Source: Drosophila miranda (taxonomy: Eukaryota > Arthropoda > Insecta > Diptera > Drosophilidae). Taken from it: a stretch of DNA of 64,000 bases. Under the pieces are notes generated by a model. It did no database searches and was not told where the DNA came from. It saw nothing but the letters and a program-made list of their open reading frames with translations. Made by a program: the position numbers and the translations under genes. Below, piece by piece: positions 32,401-43,384 of the stretch. Positions within the stretch are counted from its first letter, which is position 1; every line of letters starts with the position of its first letter. The stretch covers positions 31,437,657 to 31,501,656 of the forward strand of contig NC_046674.1 of NCBI RefSeq assembly GCF_003369915.1. Direction: 5' to 3'.

Positions 32401-35279
32401 TATGGCTGACATGTTCTGCAAAAAATCGCTCCAATTGATAAGACAACACATCCATCAACCTCTGTATGCTGCACCATCAAGCGTCCCATGTGAAACCAGC
32501 AGAAGGCTGTTACGCGCGGATACCAGGCAAAAACGCATTCCTCCTTCACGAATGCTCCAGTAGCCGCTTGTGTGGAGTAGACTTCGAATAGAGGGTATAC
32601 ATATGTATACACATGCACATACATACATACGTGCATCACAATATTCAATCATTAGCCCCACTCTAGGATTAATTTCAGTTCTAGACAGCATGGAGACTAC
32701 TTTGGTGATTCAAAGTAAAATAATTCGGTCTTACTCGGGGGATAGAGACGGAAGAGACCCTGTGAGTGCCAAAGTGAGTGGAGAACACACTACTTGAGTT
32801 AGGGTGAAGGTGGGGATGGGATGTGGGATTTTGGATAAACGCATTTAGTCATTGTTTAGCGGTGTAGTATTACTTGCATTCGTACAGCATACGTGCATAT
32901 ACATATGTATATATGTACATACATGCATTTGTATGTTCATATGAACATACATATGAGTAACACAATCATCATCGGTCTGTGTAAAATATCACTTAGTTTT
33001 TAGAACAGGTTAAACAGCATAAAGAAAGATATCATGACAATCATGATCGTGATGATGACGATGATGTTGCGACCGCAAGAGAACTGGAGACTGGAGGCGA
33101 AGAGAAACCTTCCATCGAAACGAGTTTTCGAATTGAAATCAAAACCACAAATCGTCAAATACAACAAATACAAATACAGTTCAAGGTCGCGCCTTTATAT
33201 GCAACACATACATATGTACATATGTATGTACGTATGCAGGTATGAACTCTGCCTGCATCGTTCAGAGCGAGACAGATAGATAGATACTATCCAATGAGAG
33301 TAAGAGAGTAGAAGTAGGAGCGGGAAGAAGAGAGCGCGAGCGAGGGAATCAGATGTAAGAGCGACAGCGGTTCCCGTTAGCTATTTTTATACCTGGTACT
33401 CGAAGAGTACAAGGGTATATTCGATTTGTGGTGAAAGTGAATGGGGATGTGTGTAACTTCCCAGAACTTCCGTCCGTCCGTCCGTCCGTCCGTCCGTCCG
33501 TCTTGTTTGACGCCTAGTTCTCAGAGACTATAAGAGCTAGAGCAACTTAATTTTGAGTCCAGACTCCTGTGATATCACACTGAACCGTCCCCTTCCGCCC
33601 CCCACGAAGGACGAAAGCTGCGGCATGCACAATTTGACGATACGACAAAAACTAAAAAAGCAGAGTCGCAGATAATGACCATATCTAGCAGATTGCCGAG
33701 TCTAGATCGGATCGGAGCAATATTATAGCCAGAGGGAACAAATGAAATTGCAGTGGCTAGGCAACGCCTTCCACGCGCTCACTCTCTTTCTCTTCTCTCT
33801 CTTTCACACACTCTTCCACAATCGACAACGCATCTGAGAATCTGACGTCGCAACGATTCTCGGGCTATCAACGAAAATAATAAATACAACAAAGTCTGCA
33901 GTGCACATAGTATGTATGCACATACATAGTACGTACATACATGCATATACCTACATACATATGTATGTACTGTTTTTTGCTATGTATCTATAGGTGATTC
34001 TTCCATTTACTGACAAATATGTGCATGCAAAACGTTCCACTGTAAAACACCAACATATGTACATAACTACGTGTGCAACAGTGTGCTGCTGAGGCGTAAT
34101 AGAGTGGAACAAAGAACGGAACGGGCGGGCGAGGGCCTAGAACAGAGCAGCACAGAGGAGAATCGATCAGCACGGAAATGAACGGAACGGAACTGAACGG
34201 TAAAGATCACAGCTGAGGCGGAATTGTCCATGCCATATTCCACGCTCCTTGCGAAAAGCAAACAAAAAGCTCAGCCCCTCCCCACACAAAGAAATGTCCT
34301 TCCGGCCTTCTCCGGCGACATGCCAGCGATAGCATGTGTTATACATATATGTACTTACATGAATATATGTACAATGTACATATATACTCGACACACGAAT
34401 GCATTCACACAAGAAAGTCTGTATGTCTAATTGTATCAGCCGTTTATTGGCTCCACAAAGAGACAACCTCACGAATTCAAAATCCATCCGTAAGTCTGAA
34501 GAAAGCTGGAAAAGACTGGGGACACGTCAGAGGACTGGGGCTGAGGCTGTGACTGAGGTCTGTTCTGGTCTGGACAAGGGCCAGGTAAAAGCAAGTTGAA
34601 TAAACCGAATTGAATTCAAATACAAATATATATATATCACATTCTGTTTTATCAGTCATTGTCGTCACAACCACCGTGGCCCAAAGTCTGTCCTCACAAC
34701 AGTGTCATCTTAACATCTACGTTTTCTGTTCTGCTCGATTGCCTACGACGATCTCTATATGAAATTGAGAAAGTAGAAAGCAGCAAGGTCCTATCATGGT
34801 TATCCTGGATCCTGGAGCTTCCTAGCCTACGAGTCGAGTATGTGCTGCCAGATCCCAACAGTTTACCCCTGCACGAGGGGGTATAAGAGCGGTTTCATAT
34901 GTCAAGTCAATCGAAGTTCCAGCTTTGCTGTTCACTCTAAAGCTTTGTGAACAACACCCCAAATATAATAATAACAACAGATAAACAGTGGGAGGGAGGA
35001 GCGGCAGAAACGGGAGGTTGACGCAGTAGGCGCAATACCGAATCGTTTGTTCAAACGACAATAGAAACAAAATGAAACCCAAGAGCGAGCAGTAGTGCAT
35101 CTCACCTGTGTCCAGCTCGTTCTCGTAGTCAAAGTACTTGGGCGACTCCTTCTTGAAGAACTCGATGAAGTCGTTGCGTGTCAGTGTGCCAGCCTGGAGT
35201 TTCAGCCGCCACTCCTTCAGCGGGGTGCTGCACTCGTCCGGGGGCCCACTACAACGTCGTCCATATCGAAAAGATCCAT
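26472..35279 (-). CDS. Ubr1: Ubr1, copy 1 (N-recognin E3 ubiquitin ligase), two frame breaks
   Basis: E3 ubiquitin ligase of the Arg/N-degron pathway: it binds proteins with destabilising N-terminal residues and has them ubiquitinated for proteasomal degradation. Coding exons (minus strand, 5' to 3'): 35279-35106, 32152-31818, 31741-29568, 29489-29378, 29310-29182, 29114-27687, 27604-26472; all GT-AG with matching phases. Domains by approximate residue: UBR box (95-165; CRECGMDPTCVLCVNCF, HRFHKYKMSTSGGGGCCDCG), ClpS-like N-domain (190-300), RING-H2 (1128-1225; CILCFENC … CGHVMHYKCW … CPYCRAL), C-terminal Cys/His domain (1700-1800; MCLICGKVLCGQSYCC). The exons sum to 5485 nt, two short of 1829 codons. 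One base is missing in a G run at 35240-35244 (codon ~14; early stop follows) and one in a C run at 28797-28801; unit 2 has six bases at both sites. As written the copy is non-coding after codon 14; errors in homopolymers are an alternative. Confidence 0.9.
32332..32365 (+). mobile_element. Minimal DINE-1-like end in Ubr1 intron 1 (unit 1)
   Basis: A short GTCGAGTATCGGGTATAACT matches the family end. Too short for certainty. Confidence 0.25.
32488..32540. repeat. Piece shared with the LINE A 3' UTR
   Basis: GTGAAACCAGCAGAAGGCTG followed by TTACGCGCGGAT is found here in Ubr1 intron 1, at about 52339 in unit 2, and at about 11614-11646 in the LINE A 3' UTR. The intron copy is probably a remnant of the same LINE family. 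Confidence 0.5.
33385..33875 (+). mobile_element. DINE-1-like element in Ubr1 intron 1 (unit 1)
   Basis: Head TATACCTGGTACTCGAAGAG, TATTCGATTTGTGGTGAAAG, a CCGT run (33473-33503), GACGCCTAGTTCTCAGAGAC, CCCTTCCGCCCCCCACGAAG, and a decayed tail. It sits antisense to Ubr1. Present at the same place in unit 2. Confidence 0.72.
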
Positions 35280-35906
35280 CTTCTTCCTCCCAGTGTCAGT
35301 GTGTGTCCCTCCCTATGCTCAATGCCCGATGCAATGTTCGATGCTCGTGGCGCTGGTGTGAGTGTGATGTGTGGGATGGGGTCGCTCTGCTGCAGTTTTA
35401 ATGCTTTTGGTGTTGTGTTGGTGTGCTTTCAGAGCTTTTTCGATTCTTGCTTCTCTTCTCTTCTCTTCTCGAGGGCGACTTGCTGTCTCTTTCTGGCTCT
35501 CAGCTGTGATTTAAGCGTGGGTGGCGGGTGGCTTGTCCTTCGCACCTAACGCCGTTGTTGCAACCGTTTGTCGTTGTGGTTATCGTGGCTGCATTTGAAC
35601 CAATTCGAATCGAGGGTTAGCGGAGGTGCTTCTGTGACTCTTTCCGCGATGAGGAGGCACTATCGTTCTCGTGGTTACTTGAAAATTTAATTTTCAAAAG
35701 CTGAACGGAAACGAGAAAATAAAACACATTTTGAATTTACAGCGAAGTTTCACGCAACAATTCCGATTCACGTTTCACTTATTTTTGTCAGTCACTTTTG
35801 AAGTTGCCCTAAGGATTTAGTTTGAATCAATATCCGTACAGAACACACTAGGCACAGGCACACTTCGACGTGGGTGGGTGGAAGAAATTGAATTGGAATC
35901 GTGGAA
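35280..35906 (-). promoter_or_regulatory. Ubr1 upstream region carried in every unit (unit 1 copy)
   Basis: About 630 bp upstream of the Ubr1 ATG, GC/CT-rich close to the gene with a TTCTCTTCTCTTCTC tract, then AT-rich. Its right edge is the junction to unit 2. No TATA box is obvious. As this is all that is duplicated upstream, each downstream copy depends on elements within it, or on sequence of the neighbouring unit. Confidence 0.45.
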
Positions 35907-36681
35907 TCGTGGGTGGAATTAGATTTGTAAGCTAGTCTTTAGTAGACCCTTTAGTTAGCCCCTGAAGCTAGCCTTCCTTTCTTCTTAATGCTATCATACA
36001 TAGGCACTCGGCTGTAGTCTTTTTAAGTCTTCAGAGATGTTCTTGATGATCACCTTGATCGTCTGTGCAATACTATTTTTGTCAGACCCGACGCGTCGCT
36101 AAGTTTCAAGATCTATAGAGATCAAGGATACAGGAGTGCAGTTTACGTGGCATGATGTGCGATTATTGAAGCACTTTCTTTCAGTTCGAGATCAATGGCA
36201 ACCGGAGGAGAAGGCTATCTGCGAGGGTCCTTGGTAAATCATCCGATTTATCTATTTCGCCGATGCATAGCCTTACCTCTGAGCAAACTTCGGCGCGCCG
36301 ATGTTTACATACATTAGAGTAAGATTAAGCCCATGCACCTATATATTTGAAACGAATACCTGTAGAATACAATATGTGCGCATTGAGACGGCTGATTCAT
36401 CTGAGGGAAGTTCTTGGACCCAGCGCATTTCTCTTCCCAGCACTCCTATTCCCATCATGTGCCTAGGCCTAGCCCTAGCCCAATATGTGTTGCGGATACT
36501 CCTATTCACGTAGTATTAGATCTAACACGCACACACATTGCACTAGTATACGTACGTATACTTGGATTTCATTTACTTACCAAATGGGAATGGGACGAAC
36601 TCTCTCTGCCACAAGCAAAACTAACTCTCTCTCTCTCATCCTCTCTCTCCCTCGATTTCATTTTGCCTCAAATGAATTCAG

Positions 36682-39600
36682 GAATCTTCTGCGATCCTTG
36701 GGCACCACCTCGAAACTGCTGGGCGAGGCCATTGGCGAACGGATCACGTTCAAGGCCAAGGGTGCCAAGAAGCGTCTGGACAGGAACCTAAGGAGCTCCA
36801 CGGAAGCGATCAGCAATCTCAGCGCTGACGCTGGCAGCCGTCTGAAGAATGCCAGCAGGCGATTCGGGTCGAACTTCACCTTGGGGCAGGGGAGGCCATG
36901 GGGACAGAGAAGCGGAGGGTGGAGAAAGCTCCGTGGGAGAGTTTGACCTTGAGCGACGACAGACCATGCCCAACACGGATGTCTTCAATGCGATACAGTT
37001 CTCCAGTCCCCTGAACCGGAATGTCGTCGGCGGAGGATTCACCGATCTCCGCGATCAGGCAAAGGTCACTGCCAAAGTCAAAGTTGAGGATCAAGAGGTG
37101 CCAGCTGGGGGGGACGGTGCCGGGGATGATGACGGCTGTTATGAGGTGCCCAAGGTGCAGGGTAAGCCCCCCAGCTACGATGAGGCACTGAGGGCACGTC
37201 CCTCCCCACCTCCCCCGCTGGCCAAAAATCTCTCTCAGGAGCAGGTCCAGCTACGGACGCAGCAGCGTCCCCCGCTGCTAATCTGCGCCAAGATTGCCGC
37301 CGAAGAGGCGAGGGCCCCAAAGCCAGAGCGCAGCGATTCCTGGCAGTTCTACGGCGAGGATGTCGATTCGCAGCAGGGAGAAGAGGTGCAGGAAGAAGAC
37401 TCCTCCCGGGAACCGGTCTATGCCAACCAGGAAGCCACCTACGGGAAGCTCTTCGAGATGGCCACCGCGGGGAGCAGTCGCGGCTGCAACTTGTTGACCC
37501 CCAACCAGCAGCAGCAGCAAAACCAGCAGCAGCAAGAGCTGGCCTGCATCAGCGAAGATGGGGAGCTGGACAGCAACGACGGCGCCGTCGGTGGATGGTC
37601 CGCGCCCCAGGAGCTGATCGAGGAGTTCGATCCATTAATGAGCAGCAAGTGCTCGACGCTGGAGCGTTCCAACAAGAGCAACGAGCTGCTACTGCTCGAG
37701 CACCTACTGGAGGAGGACACCTACGGCACTGTGAAACAAGAGCGGGATCAGGACGATGTCAGCATGTGCACCTCCGAGGAGGAGCCGCCTAGTGGATGTG
37801 CGGCCACGACAAGTGGTCGCCAGCCCCAGATCGTGCACCAAAATGCCCAGCTGCTGAACGACAGCCTGGAGCATATGCTGGACCGCGAGCAGGAGCAGTT
37901 GGAGGCACGTGCCAGGCCCTATCTGAGCAAGATACCCGAGGGGACCGCCAACAGATCCATGGTGGACTTGGCCAGCGCCTCAAGAAATCGCACCAATTGG
38001 TTTGTGGCAGACGGTTCTCCAGTCACAACCACAGCCACAGTCACCTCCACCTCCACGTCCAGCAGCAGCACAAAGTCAGCACTACCAATCGAAGGCGACA
38101 GCCCACCCACCTACCTGGAGGCCATTGGAGGAACAGGAACCAGCGGACAGACCGCCCCTGTCAGTATCGAGTCTCGTTCTACGCTTAGCTCTCGTCTGCG
38201 GAAGACGATAACCACCTTCTCGAGCGTCAAGCTGCGCATGGATGTGATGAAGAGGCGCTCCAGCTTTAAGGCGGGGGCGAAGGTCCCCTTGTGCGGTTTC
38301 CCTCGGGCGTGGTCGAAGATATACTTAAGGAGATGCAGAACCGAAAGGCCATACTCAGGGACCGCCAGTTTCAGACATTTCTCGACCATGAGATGAAGAC
38401 GCCAAGGGAGTCGATACCCTTGGACACCATAACCACGCTGCAGTGCGTCAGCAACAATCGCGTCACGGACACGGCGACCCACTTTTACTGCTTCGAGATC
38501 ACGACATCTCAGCCGAAAAACGGAGGCAACGGCAACGGAGTAAGCGACAGCATGTCCTCGAATCCCAATCTGGTGATGACCAGCAGCTCGTCAGGGAACG
38601 TCAAGCAGCAGCGGGTTTCCCATCTGTATGGCGTGGGCAAGGAGTCCGAGAGGGGCGTCTGGATGCAGAAGATCCTTGAGAGTCTCACCAACAGTATGCC
38701 TGTCAAGTACACATGCCACTATTACCGCGCGGGCTGGTGCTACCTAAAGGTGGGTGAAGCGTTAAGCTCCTCCCTGAGACCCCATGCCTAATGCGTTGCA
38801 TTCCGTTCCGTTCCGTTTCAGAACTCTATCACGTCAGAGTGGAGTGGCACCTGGTTGGTGCTTCGCAAGAGCCAGCGACGTCTCATCTTCGTGAGCGAGG
38901 CCACTGGGAATGTGGAGAAAATGGACTTGCGCAAGGCGCGATGCATAGGTGCTATATAAGAGCTATGTAAGAGCTATAAAATAACATTTAATTGCATTTC
39001 TATCCCTCTAAAATAGTGCTCAAGGAGAGTGACGAGTCCATCGACAACCTGCACGTGGGGATCGGGCCAATGCTGATGATTGACTGTCCGCCGTATGCTG
39101 TCTACATGATCATGAGCTCGGCACGAGAGACAAAGATCTGGCGTCACATCATTCGGGAAGTGGCACACAACAACGGCTTTTCGCTGGGGATCAGCAGTTG
39201 ACGCGGTACGATGTGCCCGTGATAGTGGATAAGTGCATTAACTTTGTGTACATCCACGGGTCCATGTCGGAGGGGATCTATCGCAAATCAGGCTCGGAGA
39301 ACTCCATGCACAAGCTGATGAGCGCCTTCCGAGCGGATGCCTTTAATGTGGAGATCACCCGAAACGAGTACAATGAGCACGACGTAGCCAATGTCCTCAA
39401 GCGGTTCATGAGGGACTTGCCCGAGCGCCTCCTGGGCAAGCTAACCGACAGCTTCGTCTTCGTCACCGAGCTGAATTTGGCCGCCGAGAAGATTCCCATC
39501 TATCGTGAGCTCCTCGCTCGCCTCTCGCCCATCGAGCATGAGACCTTGCGCCGGATCGTGGGCCACCTGGTGTTCATTAGCTCGCAGCAGACCAAGAACA

Positions 39601-41357
39601 AGATGAGCGTTCAGAATCTAACCATGATCTGGGGCCCAACGCTGCTGGCCAAGAAGGTGGGTCCCCTGTCAAACCTTGGCTACTATATTTAGGAGTATGT
39701 GCATAATTATCTGTATGTTTCCGGCTTCTCCAATAGAGCGATGAGCTAATCTACTCTCAGAAAGAGGCCGATGTTCTCAGCGATCTCATTCTTCTGTACA
39801 AGAACCTATTCCCCGTCAGTGCCGATGAAATTGTAAGTTGAACGCTACCTTACTTTGAATCTATGAATGTTTTTATACCAGATACTCAAGAAGAGTACAG
39901 GAGTATAGGAGTATGTGGTAAAAGTGGATGTGTGTATGACACAGATGGAAGCGTTCCCGAAGCCATAAAGTATATATATTCTTGATCAGCATCAATGGCC
40001 CAGTCGATTGAGCCAAGTATGTCTGTCCGTCCGTCCGTGTGTCCCTCCCGATGAGCGCCTAGATCTCAAAGACTCTTAAGCTAGAGCAACCAGACTGTAT
40101 GTGACTGTGATATCAAAATTTTACCCCGCCCCCTTCTGCAGTCACAAAGCACGAAAGTCTGTGGCATCCTTAATTTTAAAGATACACGAAAACGAAAACG
40201 TTGAATCATAGAAAATCATAGAAGATTGCCGAATCTAGATCAGATCGGGTCATTATTATAGCCCTAAGAAACAAATGTACGCTACGCCCAGCCACGCGCT
40301 CTCTCATTCTCCCTCCCACACACCCTTCCTCGTGCAGTGTGCGCGATCTGGCAGAAGAGAGCAGAGAGCAACACACCTTCTGACTGAGTATCGGGTATAT
40401 CACAACGTTCCCGCTCATTCTTTACAACTATGTTATATTTTATTCAATGCAGAAACGGGAGCAGGACATGCTGGCATGCCTGCAAAAGTATTACGCTGCC
40501 GCCGAGACGCTCAAAGATGCGGTCAAGCAGTCGGGGACATAAAGATCTGGATCAGCCTGAATCCGAATCCAGACAACATCACAGAGGTTTGCCATCAGTT
40601 ATGATTGATCACTTCAGTATGTAATGATCTAATCGCTCTATCCGTCCAGGAAAAGATGCAGGTGAACGCCACGATTTCACCCACCAAAACCGCCTACGAG
40701 CTATGTCGGGAATATTCCGTCAAAATGCAACTACCAACCCATCAACTGACGCTCTACGAGGTGATACTGAACGGCAGCCTGGAGCGGCCCCTGCACCATG
40801 ACACAAAAGTGTTCGACGTGATCCTTAACTGGTCGTACTGGCCGGAGAAAGATCGCAAGCACAACTATCTGATGGTGCGGCCCATTGAGATGCTGCGCGA
40901 AATACAGCGGGCGATCAAGAATCTGGCCACAGTGACGCCCGGCAAGGAGCTGCGCTTCGCCGACAATCGCACCAAGACGTTCAAATCTCTACAGTGCGAG
41001 CTGCGCGACGGCAAGATTGTTATTTCCAAGAAGGACAAAAACGACAAGACAACTATTATCAGGGAGATATTTCTGCAGAGCTGTGAGCGCAAACGAGACT
41101 TTCCATGGAGCTGGGCCATCACTTTTGTCGAGCGCACCCAGGCACAGATAATGAGGTTTGAGTCTAAAACTGATATCATCAGAGCAAGGTGATTTCTAAG
41201 ACTTTCATCTCTCCATTGCAGATCGCGAGATGCTCCCTACATTGGCCATGTTCTGGCCGGCAGCGAGTGGGTGGATCGTACCATTTGGTATTCGAGCATC
41301 TGGTATTGCCTCTACGGTGACAATATTTTACCACCAGCTGAGATCATCCTCAAGTAA
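36682..41357 (+). pseudogene. RhoGAP15B: RhoGAP15B copy 2, 5'-truncated and frameshifted
   Basis: Exon equivalents: 36682-38749, 38822-38948, 39017-39656, 39737-39832, 40453-40586, 40650-41155, 41222-41357; splice sites are conserved. The first coding exon is absent since the unit starts in the preceding intron. Lesions seen: four Gs in the run at about 36883; a 237-bp in-frame deletion (junction about 37274) that removes the NYEHIELRRPP segment; a 76-bp deletion (junction about 38278) ahead of the first PH domain; G5 to G4 at 39186-39189, giving a stop just before the RhoGAP domain; G5 to G4 at 40533-40536, giving a stop before the RA domain; and an 18-nt deletion in the last PH domain. The arginine finger motif GIYRKSG is still encoded. 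It cannot make the full protein. Short products from internal starts are conceivable but not supported. Confidence 0.9.
39872..40418 (+). mobile_element. DINE-1-like element in a RhoGAP15B intron (unit 2)
   Basis: Same element and same site as 18954-19503, with a few base changes. Confidence 0.78.
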
Positions 41358-42430
41358 AGGAAGATCTGATCAGCCCTAAACCATATTTTTGTCTCTCTGT
41401 TGCATTTCTTTAGTTATTATGTACATACATAGATACTCTGAATTTATATGAAATATGATTAATTTACGATCCGATTTTCACCATCGTTGCACCCCGCCCC
41501 CTAACTTTTCGAAGTTTTTTTTTCCTAAACATAAAATGTCGAATAGCTTGGAAAACAATCTACATAGTAAATAATACTATCATACTAATGATCCACATTA
41601 TCTGTACATAATCATAATCGCCTAAAACCAAAATTGTACATTACCATAACAACATTATTTTTACTTCTTTGCATATGTATGTATAACTGAGTGTTCGATA
41701 CAGTCTAAGTATCGAAATTACTTTCTGACTACATATACTTTTGGCTACATAAAGCCAAACAGGCAATATTTTCATATTTTTAATATCATTTATTATATAT
41801 TTATATATATACTTGTTTTAATGGGGTCTGCGATTATATACAGTACATACAAATATTTTGTACCCATTCATTTTAGAATCAACACAATCCAGAAAAGGAA
41901 ATGTTGAATGAAAATAAAAAGAATACGGAATATACTGTTCATTAATCCGTTCATTATCTTAGAAATAAATTATTAATAATTTTAGAAAAGTATTTGAACA
42001 TAGTTGTAACGATTCAGACGAGATGTTGGGGAATGGGAGAAGGGCGCACACTGTTATTCCCGGCTGGGATCCTCGGCAATTTGGGGTGGTGATCTTGCCA
42101 TCCTCTCGCTGGTTGCCTATCCTCATTATTATTAAAATTATTAAATATGCATGCTACGACGAGATTCATGAAGGATCTAAAATTCTATCGACGCGTAACT
42201 CCCGCTTGTGCTTTCTTCGCCTTGTTCCGGAAAGCTTCCCCACGCCGCAGGTCTCATTGACCCTCCCTTTCTTGGTCATTCCTAGATCGCGAGTGAACAT
42301 AAACGGAATGACCCCTTTGCGTACCTATGGGATCTTCGGGACATTCGGCTAGCTGAAGGCAATCCACTTTGAATTCACATTATAAAATTTATTGACCTCC
42401 AATATAGGAGCGAATCTAACTTAAGACTAA
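41358..42430. other. 3' flank of RhoGAP15B copy 2
   Basis: Repeat of 20461-21533, including the AATAAA signal and the unrecognised GC-richer stretch (42023-42352). Confidence 0.45.
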
Positions 42431-43384
42431 AAAAACGAGGGGGAACGTTGTGAGTCCCCTTCAGCGCCTAGTGCTCAAAGACTATAAGAGCTAGAGCAAC
42501 GATGTTTTGGATCCAGACTTCTGTGATATGTCACTGCTACAAAAATATTTCAAAACTTCGCCCCGTCCACTTCCGCCCCCACAAAGGACGAAAATCTGTG
42601 GCGTCCACATTTTTAAAGATATGAGAAAACCAAAAACGCAGAATCGTAGAGAATGCCCATATCTTTTAGACTGCAGAATCTGAATTGGATCGTATTATTA
42701 TTATAGCCAGCATCAAGAAAACAATTTCATTTTTTCTCGCCCTGTCTCTCTCTAACACACACGTAGCATAGCCGGCTTTGCTTAGAGTAGAACATTAGCG
42801 CCTAGATCTCAGAGACTATAAAAGCTAGAGTAACCAAATTTGGTATCCACACTCCTAATATATCGGACCGAGACGAGTTTGTTTCAAAATTTCGCCACAC
42901 CCCCTTCCGCCCACGCAAAGGACGAAAATCTGGGGCATCCACAAATCTCAGAGACTATTAACGCTAGAGTAACCAAATTTGGTATCCGCACTCCTGTTAG
43001 ATCTCACTATAAAACGTATATCTCAAAATTTCTCCCCACCCCCTTCCGCCCCCACAAAAGACGAAAGTCTGTTGCATCCACAATATTGAGGATACGAGAA
43101 AACTAAAAACGCAGAATCATAGATAATGACCATATCTATCCCGTTGCTGAATCTGGATCAGATCGGATTATTTTTGTAGCCAACAGGAACAAATCAATTT
43201 GCAGTGGCTAAGAAGCGCCCGACGTCACGCTCAGACTGATTTTCTGTCTCTCTCGCACACAATCTTTGTCGTGTCGTTCAATATTAGCGGCGTCTGCCGG
43301 AGGAGAGCCATACTAGCTAAGTATCGGGTATAAATGTAGAGTTGCGGTGTACGCAGCAACTCAGAACGTTCCCCCTCGTTTTTC
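42431..43384 (+). mobile_element. Collapsed DINE-1 pair (unit 2)
   Basis: Starts as the inverted copy (AACGAGGGGGAACGTTGTGAG) and after GAGT continues at CCCCTTCAGCGCCTAG, the interior of the plus-strand copy. The 1,045 bp between them in unit 1 (about 21559-22603) is missing. The tail is complete. Unit 3 has the same junction. Confidence 0.8.

Larger units (their letters stand above)
14676..35906. repeat. Tandem array unit 1 (21,231 bp)
   Basis: Starts at TCGTGGGTGGAATTAG, the point from which the sequence is repeated at 35907 and again at 55934. The unit holds RhoGAP15B from the intron before the large exon to its stop, the spacer and the complete Ubr1 gene. It is longer than unit 2 chiefly because it retains a 1,045-bp DINE-1 stretch in the spacer and 237 bp plus 76 bp in the large RhoGAP15B exon, partly offset by 179 bp missing from Ubr1 intron 1. 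Left of 14676 the sequence is unique, so this unit adjoins the original 5' part of RhoGAP15B. Confidence 0.95.
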
